The translations under genes were made by a program, and so were the position numbers. A stretch of 64,000 nt of DNA from Erythrobacter sp. GTDB taxonomy: Bacteria; Pseudomonadota; Alphaproteobacteria; Sphingomonadales; Sphingomonadaceae. This document shows, one piece after another, positions 46,423 through 55,462 of this stretch (position 1 is its first letter; the number at the start of each line of letters is the position of its first letter). The notes beneath the pieces are model-generated. The model did no database searches. It worked only from the letters and a program-made list of their open reading frames with translations, and was not told the DNA's origin. The stretch lies in assembly GCA_029937545.1 (NCBI GenBank), contig JAPYPR010000007.1, positions 1-64,000 of the forward strand. Reading direction: 5' to 3'.

Positions 46423-46844
46423 GCGTGCCGTTTCGTCCAGATCGGTGTGCGGTCGTCGGCCGCGCTCTGGTAAACTTCGGGCCAGCGCTCGAACGCGGCT
46501 TGCACATCGTCCTTGTTTAACTGCTGGTCGGGTTCGAAGGCATCGAAGCCGCAGCGGCGCATATAGGCGAGCTGGTCGACCAGCACGTCGCCGACCGCAC
46601 GCAATTCGCCGTCATATCCGGCCTCGCGCAGGATGCGGGCCGAGGAATAACCGCGCCCGTCTCCGAATGCGGGAAAGTTGACCTCCACCAGCGCCAACCG
46701 TTCGAGGTGCGGCAAAAGATCGCGGGCATCGTCGCCCGGTTCGATCCGCACGGCGCCGGCATTCGACTGGTCGAGGAAAGCATCGACCGTTACTGCGGGA
46801 TGGTCGACCATCTCGTCGTCGCGATAGCGCAGAAGCTCAGCCAT
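46419..46844 (-). CDS. DUF934 protein, sulfite-reduction associated
   Basis: A 141-residue DUF934 family protein found almost always beside cysI/cysH in proteobacteria; its biochemical role is not established, and an accessory or electron-transfer role in sulfite reduction has been guessed. Visible blocks are LLPHLERLALVEVNFPAFGDGRGYSS and VGDVLVDQLAYMRRCGFDAFE, without metal-binding cysteine clusters. The start ATG at 46844 follows cysI by 89 bp on the same strand. Its last bases overlap the cysH start. A longer frame continues upstream, but only through cysI in another reading frame. Confidence 0.88.
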   Translation of the reverse strand: MAELLRYRDDEMVDHPAVTVDAFLDQSNAGAVRIEPGDDARDLLPHLERLALVEVNFPAFGDGRGYSSARILREAGYDGELRAVGDVLVDQLAYMRRCGFDAFEPDQQLNKDDVQAAFERWPEVYQSAADDRTPIWTKRHA

Positions 46845-46933
46845 CCCAGCCTCCAGACAGTTCGTTCGAGTTGCAAAGAGATTTGCCGACCGGAACAGGG
46901 CTGTCCGACCACGCAAGGTTGCAGGCGGTCCAA

Positions 46934-48568
46934 TCAACCATAAAGCGCCTCCTTGAAGGGGTTCATGCCGATGCGGCGGTAGGTGTCGAGGAAACGCTCG
47001 CCGTCCTCGCGTTCGCGTTCGTAGACGGTCGTGACCGTCTCGACCGCGTCCACGATGCCATGCTCGTCGAAGCCGGGGCCGGTGATCTTGGCGAGGCTGA
47101 CGTCCTCCGCCTCGCTGCCGCCGAGCAGGAGCTGGTAGTTCTCCACGCCCTTTCGGTCGACGCCGAGAATGCCGATATGGCCGGCGTGGTGATGCCCGCA
47201 GGCATTGATGCAGCCCGAAATCTTCAGCTTGAGTTGGCCGAGCGTTTCGGTCTTGCCGGTCTTGGCGAACCGCTCCGAAATCCGCTGCGCGACCGGGATC
47301 GAGCGGGCATTGGCAAGGCTGCAATAATCGAGACCGGGGCATGCGATGATATCCTCCACCGTATCGAGATTGGGCGCGCCCAGCCCTGCCTCGTCGAGCG
47401 CGGTCCACAACGCGTGGAGATCGGCCTTGCGGACATGCGGCAGGACGATGTTCTGCGTGTGCATCACGCGAAGTTCGTCGAAGCTGTAATCCTTTGCGAG
47501 ATCGGCCATCAGTCGCATCTGCTCGGCCGTCGCGTCGCCCGGAATGCCGCCGACCGGCTTGAGGCTGATGACGGCAGAGGCATAGCCGTCCGCCTTGTGC
47601 GCGACGGTATTGCGATCGACCCACAGCGCGAAGTCGGGGTCCGACCGGTCGATGTCGGACGATGCGTCCGCTTCGAACAGCGGGTCCTCGAAGAAGGTGC
47701 GGATGCGCTCCAGTTCTGCGAAGGGCGGTTCGACACCCTGATCGAGCATATGGGCAAATTCTTCTTCGACCTGGCGGGCGTATTCCTCTGCGCCCAGTTC
47801 GTGGACAAGGATCTTGATCCGCGCCTTGTACTTGTTGTCGCGCCGGCCGTAGCGATTGTAGACCCGAAGGCACGCCTCGGCATAAGTCACCAGCCGGTCG
47901 AGCGGCACGAACGCGTTGATGCAGGGCGCGATCATCGGGGTGCGGCCCATGCCGCCACCGACATAGAAGGCCGCGCCCAGGTCGCCCGCGTCGTTCTGCA
48001 CGATCTGGATGCCAATGTCATGCAACCGCATGGCTGCGCGATCGGTGTCGCTAGCGATCACCGCGATCTTGAACTTGCGCGGCAGGTAGCTGAATTCCGG
48101 ATGGAAACTCGACCATTGGCGTAGCAGCTCCGCATAGGGGCGCGGGTCGACGACCTCGTCTGCAGCGGCGCCTGCAAAATGGTCGGAGCTGATGTTGCGG
48201 ATGCAATTGCCGCTGGTCTGGATGGCATGCATCTCGACCTTGGAAAGATCGGCGAGAATATCGGCCGCATCTTCCAGCTTGATCCAGTTGTACTGGATGT
48301 TCTGCCGAGTTGTGAAGTGGCCGTAACCGCGATCGTACTTGTCCGCGATGTCGGCCAGTGCGTGCATCTGGCGGCTGTCGAGCGTGCCGTAGGGAATGGC
48401 GACGCGCAGCATGTAAGCATGGAGCTGGAGGTACAGTCCGTTCATCAGCCGCAGCGGCTTGAACTGGTCCTCGGTCAGCTTGCCTTCGAGGCGGCGGCGG
48501 GCCTGGTCGCGGAATTCCTCCACGCGGGCATCGACCATCGCCTGGTCGTATTGATCGTATTTATACAT
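46934..48568 (-). CDS. cysI: Sulfite reductase hemoprotein (nitrite/sulfite reductase family)
   Basis: Six-electron reduction of sulfite to sulfide on a siroheme-[4Fe-4S] centre. The 544-residue protein has two ferredoxin-like half domains; the substrate-binding arginines are in GHFTTRQNIQYNWI, and the four cluster cysteines are in CPGLDYC (C-x5-C) and CINAC (C-x3-C), followed by GHHHAGHIGILG. No CysJ flavoprotein gene is present, so electrons probably come from ferredoxin or from the DUF934 neighbour (inference). It lies between DUF2849 (9 bp) and DUF934. Siroheme would be made by cobA here and the Met8-like protein at 19 kb. Confidence 0.93.
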   Translation of the reverse strand: MYKYDQYDQAMVDARVEEFRDQARRRLEGKLTEDQFKPLRLMNGLYLQLHAYMLRVAIPYGTLDSRQMHALADIADKYDRGYGHFTTRQNIQYNWIKLEDAADILADLSKVEMHAIQTSGNCIRNISSDHFAGAAADEVVDPRPYAELLRQWSSFHPEFSYLPRKFKIAVIASDTDRAAMRLHDIGIQIVQNDAGDLGAAFYVGGGMGRTPMIAPCINAFVPLDRLVTYAEACLRVYNRYGRRDNKYKARIKILVHELGAEEYARQVEEEFAHMLDQGVEPPFAELERIRTFFEDPLFEADASSDIDRSDPDFALWVDRNTVAHKADGYASAVISLKPVGGIPGDATAEQMRLMADLAKDYSFDELRVMHTQNIVLPHVRKADLHALWTALDEAGLGAPNLDTVEDIIACPGLDYCSLANARSIPVAQRISERFAKTGKTETLGQLKLKISGCINACGHHHAGHIGILGVDRKGVENYQLLLGGSEAEDVSLAKITGPGFDEHGIVDAVETVTTVYEREREDGERFLDTYRRIGMNPFKEALYG

Positions 48569-48577
48569 TGGCGTGTC

Positions 48578-48874
48578 CTAAATCACCCAGTTGCCGAGAT
48601 CGGGCTCGGCGGGTTTGAGGGTCAGGTCGGGGCGCACGGTGGGGCCGAGCGTGCGGACGCGCTCCTTGATATGCGTCGGGCGGGGAACACCGTCCTGCAT
48701 TTCCGCATCGATGGCATAAGGCGCGTTGACGCGGCGGGCGGCCTCTTCGCGGCGCGCGGTTTCGTCCTCGCTGCCGGTGACATCGGCGGCGTCTTCGACG
48801 TGGATCGACCAATCGCTGCCGGTCCACCAGGTCACCACGCCGGTCTTGAGATCGTTTCCGGTAAGCAACCTCAT
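48578..48874 (-). CDS. DUF2849 protein of the sulfur operon
   Basis: A 98-residue protein of DUF2849, restricted mainly to alphaproteobacterial sulfate-assimilation operons. Sequence: LTGNDLKTGVVTWWTG at the start, WSIHVEDAADV, then Arg/Glu-rich helices. No catalytic motif. It overlaps cobA by 4 bases and cysI follows 9 bp later, so it is certainly co-transcribed. The function is unknown; it may help assemble or feed sulfite reductase (guess from context only). Confidence 0.85.
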   Translation of the reverse strand: MRLLTGNDLKTGVVTWWTGSDWSIHVEDAADVTGSEDETARREEAARRVNAPYAIDAEMQDGVPRPTHIKERVRTLGPTVRPDLTLKPAEPDLGNWVI

Positions 48875-49629
48875 CGCGCCGCCTCCCGTGCCTGCTTGGC
48901 AAGCATCTCGGCATCGCGGGCAGTGACCTCGCCGATCACGATCAGCGCAGGGCTGACGACACTCTCGCGCTCGACCAGTTCGGGCAGCCCGGCGAGCAAC
49001 CCGCGTAGAACGCGCATTTCGGGCCGCGTCCCGTTCTCGATCACCGCAACCGGCATGTCGGGAGCGAGTCCGTCTTCCATGAGCTTCTCGGCAATCTGCG
49101 GCGCGGTCTTCACGCCCATGTAGATCACCAGCGTGCGGCCCTTGCCTGCAAGGCCTGCCCAATCCTGGTCCTTCAGCCCCTTGCACTGACCCGCAACGAA
49201 GCTGACGACGCTGGAGGCATCGCGATGGGTCAGCGGGATCTGCGCTGCGGCAGCCGCACCATTCGCGGCGCTGATGCCGGGCACGATCTCGACCGGAACA
49301 CCGGCTGAGCGGGCCACTTCGGCTTCCTCGCCGCCCCGCCCGAACACGAAAGGATCGCCGCCCTTGAGGCGCACGACATCCTCGCCCGAGCGCGCGAGGC
49401 GCACCAGCAGGTCGCTGATGTCGCCCTGCGGCATGGTATGGTGCGAGCGGCGCTTGGCCACGGAGATCAATTCCGCATCCTCGCGCGCGACCGCGAGGAT
49501 TTCAGGGTCGACGAGGCCGTCATGCACGATCACTCGCGCACGTTCGATCAGCCTTGCAGCGCGTATCGTCAGGAGATCGGGATCACCCGGCCCCGCACCG
49601 ACGAGATAAATGGTTCCGGTCTGTGCCAT
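48871..49629 (-). CDS. cobA: Uroporphyrinogen-III C-methyltransferase
   Basis: Makes precorrin-2 with two SAM, starting siroheme and cobalamin branches. The 252-residue single-domain SUMT has YLVGAGPGDPDLLTIRAARL, VRLKGGDPFVFGRGGEE and the end block SPALIVIGEV. I used the ATG at 49629 with MAQTGTIYLVG; a longer frame to 49665 is less likely. First gene of the sulfur operon, giving co-expression of siroheme synthesis with CysI. It complements the separate dehydrogenase/chelatase at 19 kb, the two halves of CysG being split in this genome. Confidence 0.93.
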   Translation of the reverse strand: MAQTGTIYLVGAGPGDPDLLTIRAARLIERARVIVHDGLVDPEILAVAREDAELISVAKRRSHHTMPQGDISDLLVRLARSGEDVVRLKGGDPFVFGRGGEEAEVARSAGVPVEIVPGISAANGAAAAAQIPLTHRDASSVVSFVAGQCKGLKDQDWAGLAGKGRTLVIYMGVKTAPQIAEKLMEDGLAPDMPVAVIENGTRPEMRVLRGLLAGLPELVERESVVSPALIVIGEVTARDAEMLAKQAREAAR

Positions 49630-49726
49630 GCTGCCAAGATGCGGGTCATCGCGGCATGGCGCCAATCAGAATGGGTGTGCGGCACGGTAGGCGAGATTTT
49701 GAAATCGAACCTTCCGGCGCGGCAAT

Positions 49727-50797
49727 CTATTCTTTTGTAACCTTGGAAGCTTTCGGCTGCCCGTCGGCGAGCTGCGCGAAAATGCGTTCCAGCTGGTCGC
49801 TGCTGCGCAAATGGATGTCGCGCTGCGGGAAGGGAATCTCCACCCCGTTCTCCTTGAATAGCCACCACAGCCTTTTCAATACGGCAGAGCGGACGTTGCC
49901 CACCCCTTCCTCGGGATCGTCGATCCAGCAATGGATCGTGAAATTGACGGAATTATCGCCGTATTCGCTCATCCACACCGTTGGCGGCGGGGCCTTCAGA
50001 ACGCGATTGCAGTCCATCGCGGCCTCGAGCATCAGCTTCTCGGCAAGGTCCATGTCAGCTTCGTAGCTCACTCCAACGAAAACCTGCATGCGCACGTTTT
50101 TGCTGGAGTAGGACCAGTTTTCGACCTGATTGATCATCAGGTTCTCGTTCGGGATCAGATATTCGCGCTGATCGCGGGTCGTCACGGAAACGGCGCGCAC
50201 CCCGATCTTGCGGATCTGCCCGAAGGTCTCGTTGCCCGCCATGTCGGCCACGGCAATGACGTCACCCGGCTTGATCGACTTGTCCATCAGCAGGATGATC
50301 CCGGCAATCAGGTTACCGAAGGTCTTCTGCAGGCCGAAACCGATCGCCAGGCCGAAGGCACCGGAGAACACCGCCAGCGCGGTGAGGTCGATGCCCAGCA
50401 GGTCGATCCCGAGGAAGAACGCCGCGGCCCACACCACGATGGTGACGATCTTCTCGACCAGCAATTGCTGCGTATCGTCGAGCTTGGTGATGCGGCGCAC
50501 GCCGCGCTTGGCCAGCTTGCTGATGAACCATGCCAGCGCGAGGACCCCGAAGATCACCACGACGACAATCAGGATGTCGAACACCGAAACGCGGAAATCG
50601 CCGAAACTCAGCGCGAATGCGTCGAGCGTATCAAGAATCGTCCCAGCCGTTTCGCTTTTCGAGCTGACTGCTTCCCGAATGCCCTCGGCGGCAGCCACGG
50701 AGGTTTCCTCAGGCGCGTCTTCGGCCAGGCTCCACGCCTGCTCGACCGGGGTCGGCTCTGGCGATGGCGTCGCTGTCGGGGCGGCTGTCCCTTGCAC
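49727..50797 (-). CDS. Mechanosensitive channel, MscS family
   Basis: A 356-residue small-conductance channel that opens under membrane tension during osmotic downshock. Three membrane segments: about residues 69-90 (FDILIVVVVIFGVLALAWF), 113-130, and the Gly/Ala-rich TM3 pore helix LAVFSGAFGLAIGFGLQKTFG, followed by the beta domain (GDVIAVADMAGNETFGQI) and a C-terminal cytoplasmic cage. The N-terminus has a TPSPEPTP-like flexible stretch. The start is best at the GTG 50797 with AAGGA upstream; an ATG at 50830 would lie inside metC. It is 3 bp downstream of metC. Confidence 0.88.
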   Translation of the reverse strand: MQGTAAPTATPSPEPTPVEQAWSLAEDAPEETSVAAAEGIREAVSSKSETAGTILDTLDAFALSFGDFRVSVFDILIVVVVIFGVLALAWFISKLAKRGVRRITKLDDTQQLLVEKIVTIVVWAAAFFLGIDLLGIDLTALAVFSGAFGLAIGFGLQKTFGNLIAGIILLMDKSIKPGDVIAVADMAGNETFGQIRKIGVRAVSVTTRDQREYLIPNENLMINQVENWSYSSKNVRMQVFVGVSYEADMDLAEKLMLEAAMDCNRVLKAPPPTVWMSEYGDNSVNFTIHCWIDDPEEGVGNVRSAVLKRLWWLFKENGVEIPFPQRDIHLRSSDQLERIFAQLADGQPKASKVTKE

Positions 50798-50799
50798 GT

Positions 50800-52008
50800 C
50801 TATCCTTCGTTCATCGCCGCAAAGCCGCATTCGAGGTCGGCGATGAGGTCGGCTGGGTCTTCGAGACCGATGGATAGCCGCACTGCCTGGCGATCCTCAA
50901 GCCCCCACCCCGCTTTCGGCCAGTCCATGCAGCTGCGCACCGGTTCGACGTCGAACGGCAGCGCGAGGCTTTCGTATCCGCCCCAGCTATAGCCGATGCC
51001 GAACAGGTCGAGCGTGTCGATAAGGCGGCAACGCGCGGCATCGTCACGGCCGGCGATCACGAAGCTCAGCAGACCGCAGCCGCCGGCGAAGTCGCGTTGC
51101 CACAGCTCATGGCCGGATGCGCCCGGCAGCATGGGGCACAGGACATGCGCCACCTCGTCGCGCGCTGCGAGCCATTCGGCGATTGCCAGTGCGCTGGCAC
51201 TTTCCTGGTCGAGCCGCAGCTTCATCGTCCGCAGGCCGCGCAGCGCCAGCGCCGCATCGTCGGGCGATACCACATGGCCCAGCTGCTGAGCGGTGATTCG
51301 CAGGCGACGATACCATCGCTCCCCCGCACTGGCAGAGCCCATCATCAGGTCCGAATGGCCGCCGACATGCTTGGTTAACGAAGTGATGGAGATATCGCAT
51401 CCATGCTGCAGCGCCGGGAAGCCAAGCGAGGTGGCCCAGGTATTGTCGATCAGGCTTACCGCACCCCGCTCGCGCGCGATCTCCGCCAGCGCCGGGATGT
51501 CGCAGACTTCCATGGTGAGGCTGCCGGGCACTTCCAGCATGACCGCGTGGGTCTTGTCGCAGAACGCGGCGTGGAAGCCGTCGAGGTCGAGCGGGTCGAA
51601 GAAGCGGTGCTCCACGCCGAACTGCTTCAGAATGCCCATGGCCGTGCTGCGCGTCGGATCGTAGGCATTGTCCGTGACGAGCAGCACGTCGCCGCTGCGC
51701 AGCACCGCCATCAGCGCGCCGACGATCGCGGCGACACCGCTGGGATAGAGCACCGTCCCGGCCGCCCCGGGTTCGAGTTCGGTCAGCGCCTCGCTCAGCG
51801 CCCATTGCGTCGGTGCGCCGCGGCGGCCGTAGAAGAATTTCCCATCGGCATTGCACTTCGGCCCGGCCCGCAGCGCTGCGCAGTTTTCGTAAAGATGCGT
51901 GCTGGCGCGCCACACGGGCGGATTGACCACCCGGTCCGCGAACTCGCCCGAGCGGCCTGCCGTGACCAAGCGAGTAGCATGTTTCGCGTCGTCGCGCCTA
52001 TTCTCCAT
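50800..52008 (-). CDS. metC: Cystathionine beta-lyase family PLP enzyme
   Basis: Cleaves cystathionine to homocysteine, pyruvate and ammonia in methionine synthesis. The 402-residue fold-type I PLP enzyme has YGRRGAPTQWALSEALTELE, DNAYDPTRS, LIDNTWATSLGFPALQ and the PLP lysine in ITSLTKHVGGHSDLMMG; the WGGYESLALP end block favours beta-lyase over gamma-synthase. The ATG at 52008 overlaps the 3' end of sseA by 11 bases, and mscS follows 3 bp later. Placement beside the sulfur genes fits, but specificity within the Cys/Met-metabolism family is inferred. Confidence 0.9.
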   Translation of the reverse strand: MENRRDDAKHATRLVTAGRSGEFADRVVNPPVWRASTHLYENCAALRAGPKCNADGKFFYGRRGAPTQWALSEALTELEPGAAGTVLYPSGVAAIVGALMAVLRSGDVLLVTDNAYDPTRSTAMGILKQFGVEHRFFDPLDLDGFHAAFCDKTHAVMLEVPGSLTMEVCDIPALAEIARERGAVSLIDNTWATSLGFPALQHGCDISITSLTKHVGGHSDLMMGSASAGERWYRRLRITAQQLGHVVSPDDAALALRGLRTMKLRLDQESASALAIAEWLAARDEVAHVLCPMLPGASGHELWQRDFAGGCGLLSFVIAGRDDAARCRLIDTLDLFGIGYSWGGYESLALPFDVEPVRSCMDWPKAGWGLEDRQAVRLSIGLEDPADLIADLECGFAAMNEG

Positions 52009-52834
52009 CAGCGCCGCTTTCCTTAGGTGTCGCAGGATCGCTGCCCCATTCCATCCAGCTGCCATCGTAAAGCGCGGCATCGTTCTTGCCCGCGAGGCCC
52101 ATGCCGAACAGCAGGACGCAGGCGGTCATGCCGCTATTGCAGCTTGCGACAACCGGCTGATCTAGGTCTACACCTGCCTCTGCGAACTCAGAGCGCAGGG
52201 CTGGACAGTCTTTCCACGTGCCGTCCTCCCGAAACAGACGCGGGAAGTGAAGGTTCGCCGCACCGGGAATGTGTCCGTCCGAACCGCTGTCCGGCGCGCC
52301 GACGAAGCGCGCAGCGTCTCGGGCATCAACGACTTGCGCCTCGCGGGTGGCGCAATTGCCGAGCATGTCTGCCTTGCTCCGGACCGACCCTCGCGGCGTC
52401 GGAACGCGGAAATCGACCTGTTTGGATTCCTCATCACCCGTGGAGGTTTCTCGGCCCTCGGCCTGCCATTTCGCTAGGCCACCATCGAGGATCGCGATTT
52501 GGTCCATGCCGTAGTGGTCGAAGATGAACCACGCGCGCGCCGAGCTCTTGATCGCGCTGTCGTCATAGAGGACGACGCGACTTCCGGGCTCGATACCCAG
52601 CGCGCTCATTCGTGCGGCGAACTGCTCTGCGCTCGGCAGGGCTTTCGGCACCTCGGAGCTTTCGTCGGTAAAGCTCGCGAGATCGAGAAAACGGGTGCCA
52701 GGAATATGCGCTGCCAGATATTCCGCCCGCGCATCCCGGCCGCTGTCCGGCAGGTGCATCGTCGCATCCAGCACGACGAGGTCCGCGCCCTTGCGGTGTT
52801 CGGCTATCCAGGCGGTCGAAACGAGGCGATCCAT
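51998..52834 (-). CDS. sseA: 3-mercaptopyruvate sulfurtransferase
   Basis: Moves sulfur from 3-mercaptopyruvate to thiol acceptors. The 278-residue protein has two rhodanese domains: the inactive N-terminal one (VVLYDDSAIKSSARAWFIFDHYG) and the C-terminal one with active-site loop ASCNSGMTAC, where rhodanese/MST enzymes have CGSGVTA or CRKGVTA; the second residue is Asn here, a mild deviation. The ATG at 52834 begins MDRLVSTAWIAEH. metC overlaps its end by 11 bases. It is the promoter-proximal gene of an sseA-metC-mscS unit. Confidence 0.9.
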   Translation of the reverse strand: MDRLVSTAWIAEHRKGADLVVLDATMHLPDSGRDARAEYLAAHIPGTRFLDLASFTDESSEVPKALPSAEQFAARMSALGIEPGSRVVLYDDSAIKSSARAWFIFDHYGMDQIAILDGGLAKWQAEGRETSTGDEESKQVDFRVPTPRGSVRSKADMLGNCATREAQVVDARDAARFVGAPDSGSDGHIPGAANLHFPRLFREDGTWKDCPALRSEFAEAGVDLDQPVVASCNSGMTACVLLFGMGLAGKNDAALYDGSWMEWGSDPATPKESGADGE

Positions 52835-52885
52835 TCGCTGCGCGTAGCGGGGCCGGGCGCGCAAGTCGAGCCAGCGGTCAGGACT

Positions 52886-53998
52886 TCAGGCCAGCTCGCG
52901 CTGGGCAATCGGCGCATAGCTGCGCGGCGGCTCGTCGAGGCGGAAGGGTTGGACTCGCCCGCCATCGGGCTGGCCCTGGCCGACCACGAAGGTCTTCACC
53001 AGCGCCCCCTCGCCCGCGCCATCGACCCGTACGCGCATCAGCGGCACGAGTAGCGGATGGCGACCCTGCATGATGACCTGCGCGGTCGACAGCGGAAGCT
53101 GGACCTGACCCTCGACTGCAACATTCTGGCGCGGCGCAATGCGGGCCAGCGTATGTTTCGGCTCAAAGCTGGTTTCGGCGGTCGCCACCTGCTGTTCCAT
53201 CGGTCTCGCCGCGCTGGCAGACACCAGATCGACCCCTACAGTGACGTCGGAGAGCGCCGCGTCGGTACGATTGACCAGCGTCAGGCGATATTTGAGTGTA
53301 GCGAACATGGCGCTGCGGGTAAGCTTTTCCGCCGTCAGCCGCATGGTCAGCGCATCGGCAGCCGTGGCTGCATTGGCTTTCGGCACCGACGCGACAACGG
53401 GCCGTTCGATCTGCGGTGCAGGCACTTCAGCTTTTCGACGCTTCCAGAAAAAGAGTCCGCTGCCGAGCGCGGCAAGTGCGGCTGCGACAATCGCCAGCCA
53501 GGTCCAGTCGGCGTTCTCGAAGCCGGTTTCGGCCGGACCGGCAATCTCCGCCTCGTCCAGCGGCTGCTGAACGTCCGGGGCAGCAGGCGGGGCGGGAATC
53601 GGCGGCGTGCCGTCCGAGGGTTGCACCGGAGGGAAATCCCGCACCGGCTCTTCGGGCACAGGGATGCGCGGCGATACCGGAACCGTCTCGACCGGGCGCG
53701 GCGGCAAGGGCGTGGGTCGCGGGCTAACCACGCCGCGTGGCGAAGTCGCAGTAGCGCTAGGCGTGGGGGTCGGCGTCGGCGTCGGTGTGGCAGTCGCCGT
53801 CGCCCTCGGTGTCGGGCGCGCCGTATTGATGACGCGGGGGGCGACCGGGACTACGCCACTTTCCTCGTCCACCGGACCCTGCGCGCGCGGGCTTGCCGTC
53901 GGCCCCGGGGGGAGCGAGAAATCCTGCGCCGATTGCGCCATCGCAGGCGCTGAAAGGCTCATCAGCAAGGTAAAGAGGGGCAGGCGAAAAGTCGGCAT
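52886..53998 (-). CDS. Exported Pro/Thr-rich single-pass membrane protein, unknown function
   Basis: A 370-residue protein with a signal peptide (cleavage near SAPAMA-QS), a long disordered region (about 20-150) with TPTPTPTPTP and Pro-rich repeats, one membrane helix (about 160-178, WLAIVAAALAALGSGLFFW) followed by basic KRRKAE, and a cytosolic beta-rich C-terminal domain (about 200-355: YRLTLVNRTDAALSDVTVG). The arrangement resembles cell-surface stalk proteins, but I recognise no family. The start ATG is 53998. It is probably alone on its transcript, 51 bp from sseA. Confidence 0.75.
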   Translation of the reverse strand: MPTFRLPLFTLLMSLSAPAMAQSAQDFSLPPGPTASPRAQGPVDEESGVVPVAPRVINTARPTPRATATATPTPTPTPTPSATATSPRGVVSPRPTPLPPRPVETVPVSPRIPVPEEPVRDFPPVQPSDGTPPIPAPPAAPDVQQPLDEAEIAGPAETGFENADWTWLAIVAAALAALGSGLFFWKRRKAEVPAPQIERPVVASVPKANAATAADALTMRLTAEKLTRSAMFATLKYRLTLVNRTDAALSDVTVGVDLVSASAARPMEQQVATAETSFEPKHTLARIAPRQNVAVEGQVQLPLSTAQVIMQGRHPLLVPLMRVRVDGAGEGALVKTFVVGQGQPDGGRVQPFRLDEPPRSYAPIAQRELA

Positions 53999-54107
53999 GT
54001 TTCGGGCGCGTTCGTGAAAAGCAGGCACATGCGCTGCGCGGCGCTGAATAGGTACTGAAGCGCGCGCTTCCAAGCCCCGCCTTGCGCCGGGCCGCCTTTC
54101 ACGGCAG

Positions 54108-54575
54108 ATGCGCGGCATGAGCGACACACACAGCCCCCGGTTCCTCGGCGAGAACAGCCCGCTGCCGGGCTCGCCCGAAGAGGCGGAACTCGACTACGTG
54201 CCGAACCCGCGTGCAGGCGAGCTCTATCTGGTACGCTTCGCCGCGCCCGAATTCACCTCGCTCTGCCCGGTGACCGGCCAGCCCGATTTCGCGCATCTGG
54301 TGATCGATTATGCGCCCGGCGAGACGATCGTGGAATCGAAGAGCCTGAAGCTGTTCCTAGGCTCTTTTCGCAATCACAATGGTTTCCATGAGGATGTGAC
54401 CGTCGGAATCGGCAAGCGGTTGTTCGACGAGATGCGGCCCAAGTGGCTGCGGATCGGCGGCTACTGGTATCCGCGCGGCGGCATTCCGATCGATGTATTC
54501 TGGCAGAGCGGTTCGCCGCCTGCCGACCTTTGGCTGCCCGACCAGGGCGTCGCATCCTACAGGGGGAGAGGCTGA
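54108..54575 (+). CDS. queF: NADPH-dependent 7-cyano-7-deazaguanine reductase
   Basis: Reduces preQ0 to preQ1 in queuosine tRNA modification. The 155-residue unimodular QueF has the thioimide-forming Cys in [12 protein letters not shown] (about residue 55), the conserved Asp in the same block, the family signature [15 protein letters not shown] and the C-terminal FWQSGSPP. An ATG three codons in (54117) may be the true start. It is divergent from the Pro-rich membrane protein and is followed by the DUF1499 gene after 2 bases. No other que genes are in the window. Confidence 0.94.
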   Translation: MRGMSDTHSPRFLGENSPLPGSPEEAELDYVPNPRAGELYLVRFAAPEFTSLCPVTGQPDFAHLVIDYAPGETIVESKSLKLFLGSFRNHNGFHEDVTVGIGKRLFDEMRPKWLRIGGYWYPRGGIPIDVFWQSGSPPADLWLPDQGVASYRGRG

Positions 54576-54577
54576 GC

Positions 54578-55462
54578 ATGAACGAGCATAACGAAACCGA
54601 GGGGACCACCCACGACGAAACCGCAACCACGACCGAGACGGTTGCTACGGAGAAGCCTCGCCGCGTCTGGCGCAAGAGCCTGCCGAAATGGTCGCTGTGG
54701 CTATCGCTGGCGGTGCTCGCCTGGTTCGCCCTCGCCGCTTTCGGGCCGAAGTTCGGCATCATTCCCTGGCAGACCGGGCTCGGCTTCATGATCCGCGAGG
54801 CAGGGGTAATCCTGCTGCTCGTCGCATCGATATTCGCGATCATCGCGCTGGCATTCGCCTTCTTCAAGACGCCGCGCGGCCCGTGGTGGAAAGCGGCCAT
54901 CGGCCTCGTCATTCCGGCGATCCTGTTCATGGGCCTCGCCACGATCCGCAGCCAGGCGGCCAGCGTTCCGCCGATCCACGACGTTTCCACCGACCTGCGC
55001 GATCCGCCCCAATTCTCGCCTCGCACCATGACCCTGCGCGGCGAAATAGATGCCAATCCGATCAACGATTACGGCATGCCGCTGGGCGAGCTCGACATGT
55101 GGGCCGACAGCGACGATGCGGCGCTCAAGGCCAAGAACCATGCCGACCTCATTGCGGAAAACTACGACAATCTCGACCCCATCGTGATCGGCAACCGCAC
55201 CGACGAGGAAGCCTTCGACGCGATCGTGGCAGCCATGGGCGAGATCGGCCTGACGGACGTGCGCCGCGTGTCGGGCATGAACTCGGTCGAAGGCGTGGCG
55301 GAAACCTTTGCCTTCGGCTTCAAGGACGATGTCGTCGCGCGCGTCCAGGACGGGCAGATCGACCTGCGCTCGGTCAGCCGCGTCGGGGTCTCCGATCTCG
55401 GCTACAATGCCGACCGGCTGGAGGACCTGCGCGAGGCGATCATCGACCGGCTGGGCGCGTAA
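54578..55462 (+). CDS. DUF1499 membrane protein
   Basis: A 294-residue protein with a Thr/Glu-rich cytosolic tail, three hydrophobic segments (about residues 37-56 SLWLSLAVLAWFALAAFGP, 70-95 and 105-122) and a C-terminal DUF1499 domain (about 140-290: DVSTDLRDPPQF, DPIVIGNRTDEEAFDAIVAAM, GFKDDVVARVQ). The DUF1499 function is not defined. The ATG at 54578 has a GGGGGAGAGG ribosome site within the end of queF. It overlaps the convergent FAD protein by 23 bases, so there is little room for independent terminators. Confidence 0.85.
   Translation: MNEHNETEGTTHDETATTTETVATEKPRRVWRKSLPKWSLWLSLAVLAWFALAAFGPKFGIIPWQTGLGFMIREAGVILLLVASIFAIIALAFAFFKTPRGPWWKAAIGLVIPAILFMGLATIRSQAASVPPIHDVSTDLRDPPQFSPRTMTLRGEIDANPINDYGMPLGELDMWADSDDAALKAKNHADLIAENYDNLDPIVIGNRTDEEAFDAIVAAMGEIGLTDVRRVSGMNSVEGVAETFAFGFKDDVVARVQDGQIDLRSVSRVGVSDLGYNADRLEDLREAIIDRLGA

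Noticed and set aside
46845-47873. Long upstream extension of the DUF934 frame through cysI
   Set aside because: It runs through another frame of cysI; the true DUF934 N-terminus is at 46844 with MAELLRYRDDE.
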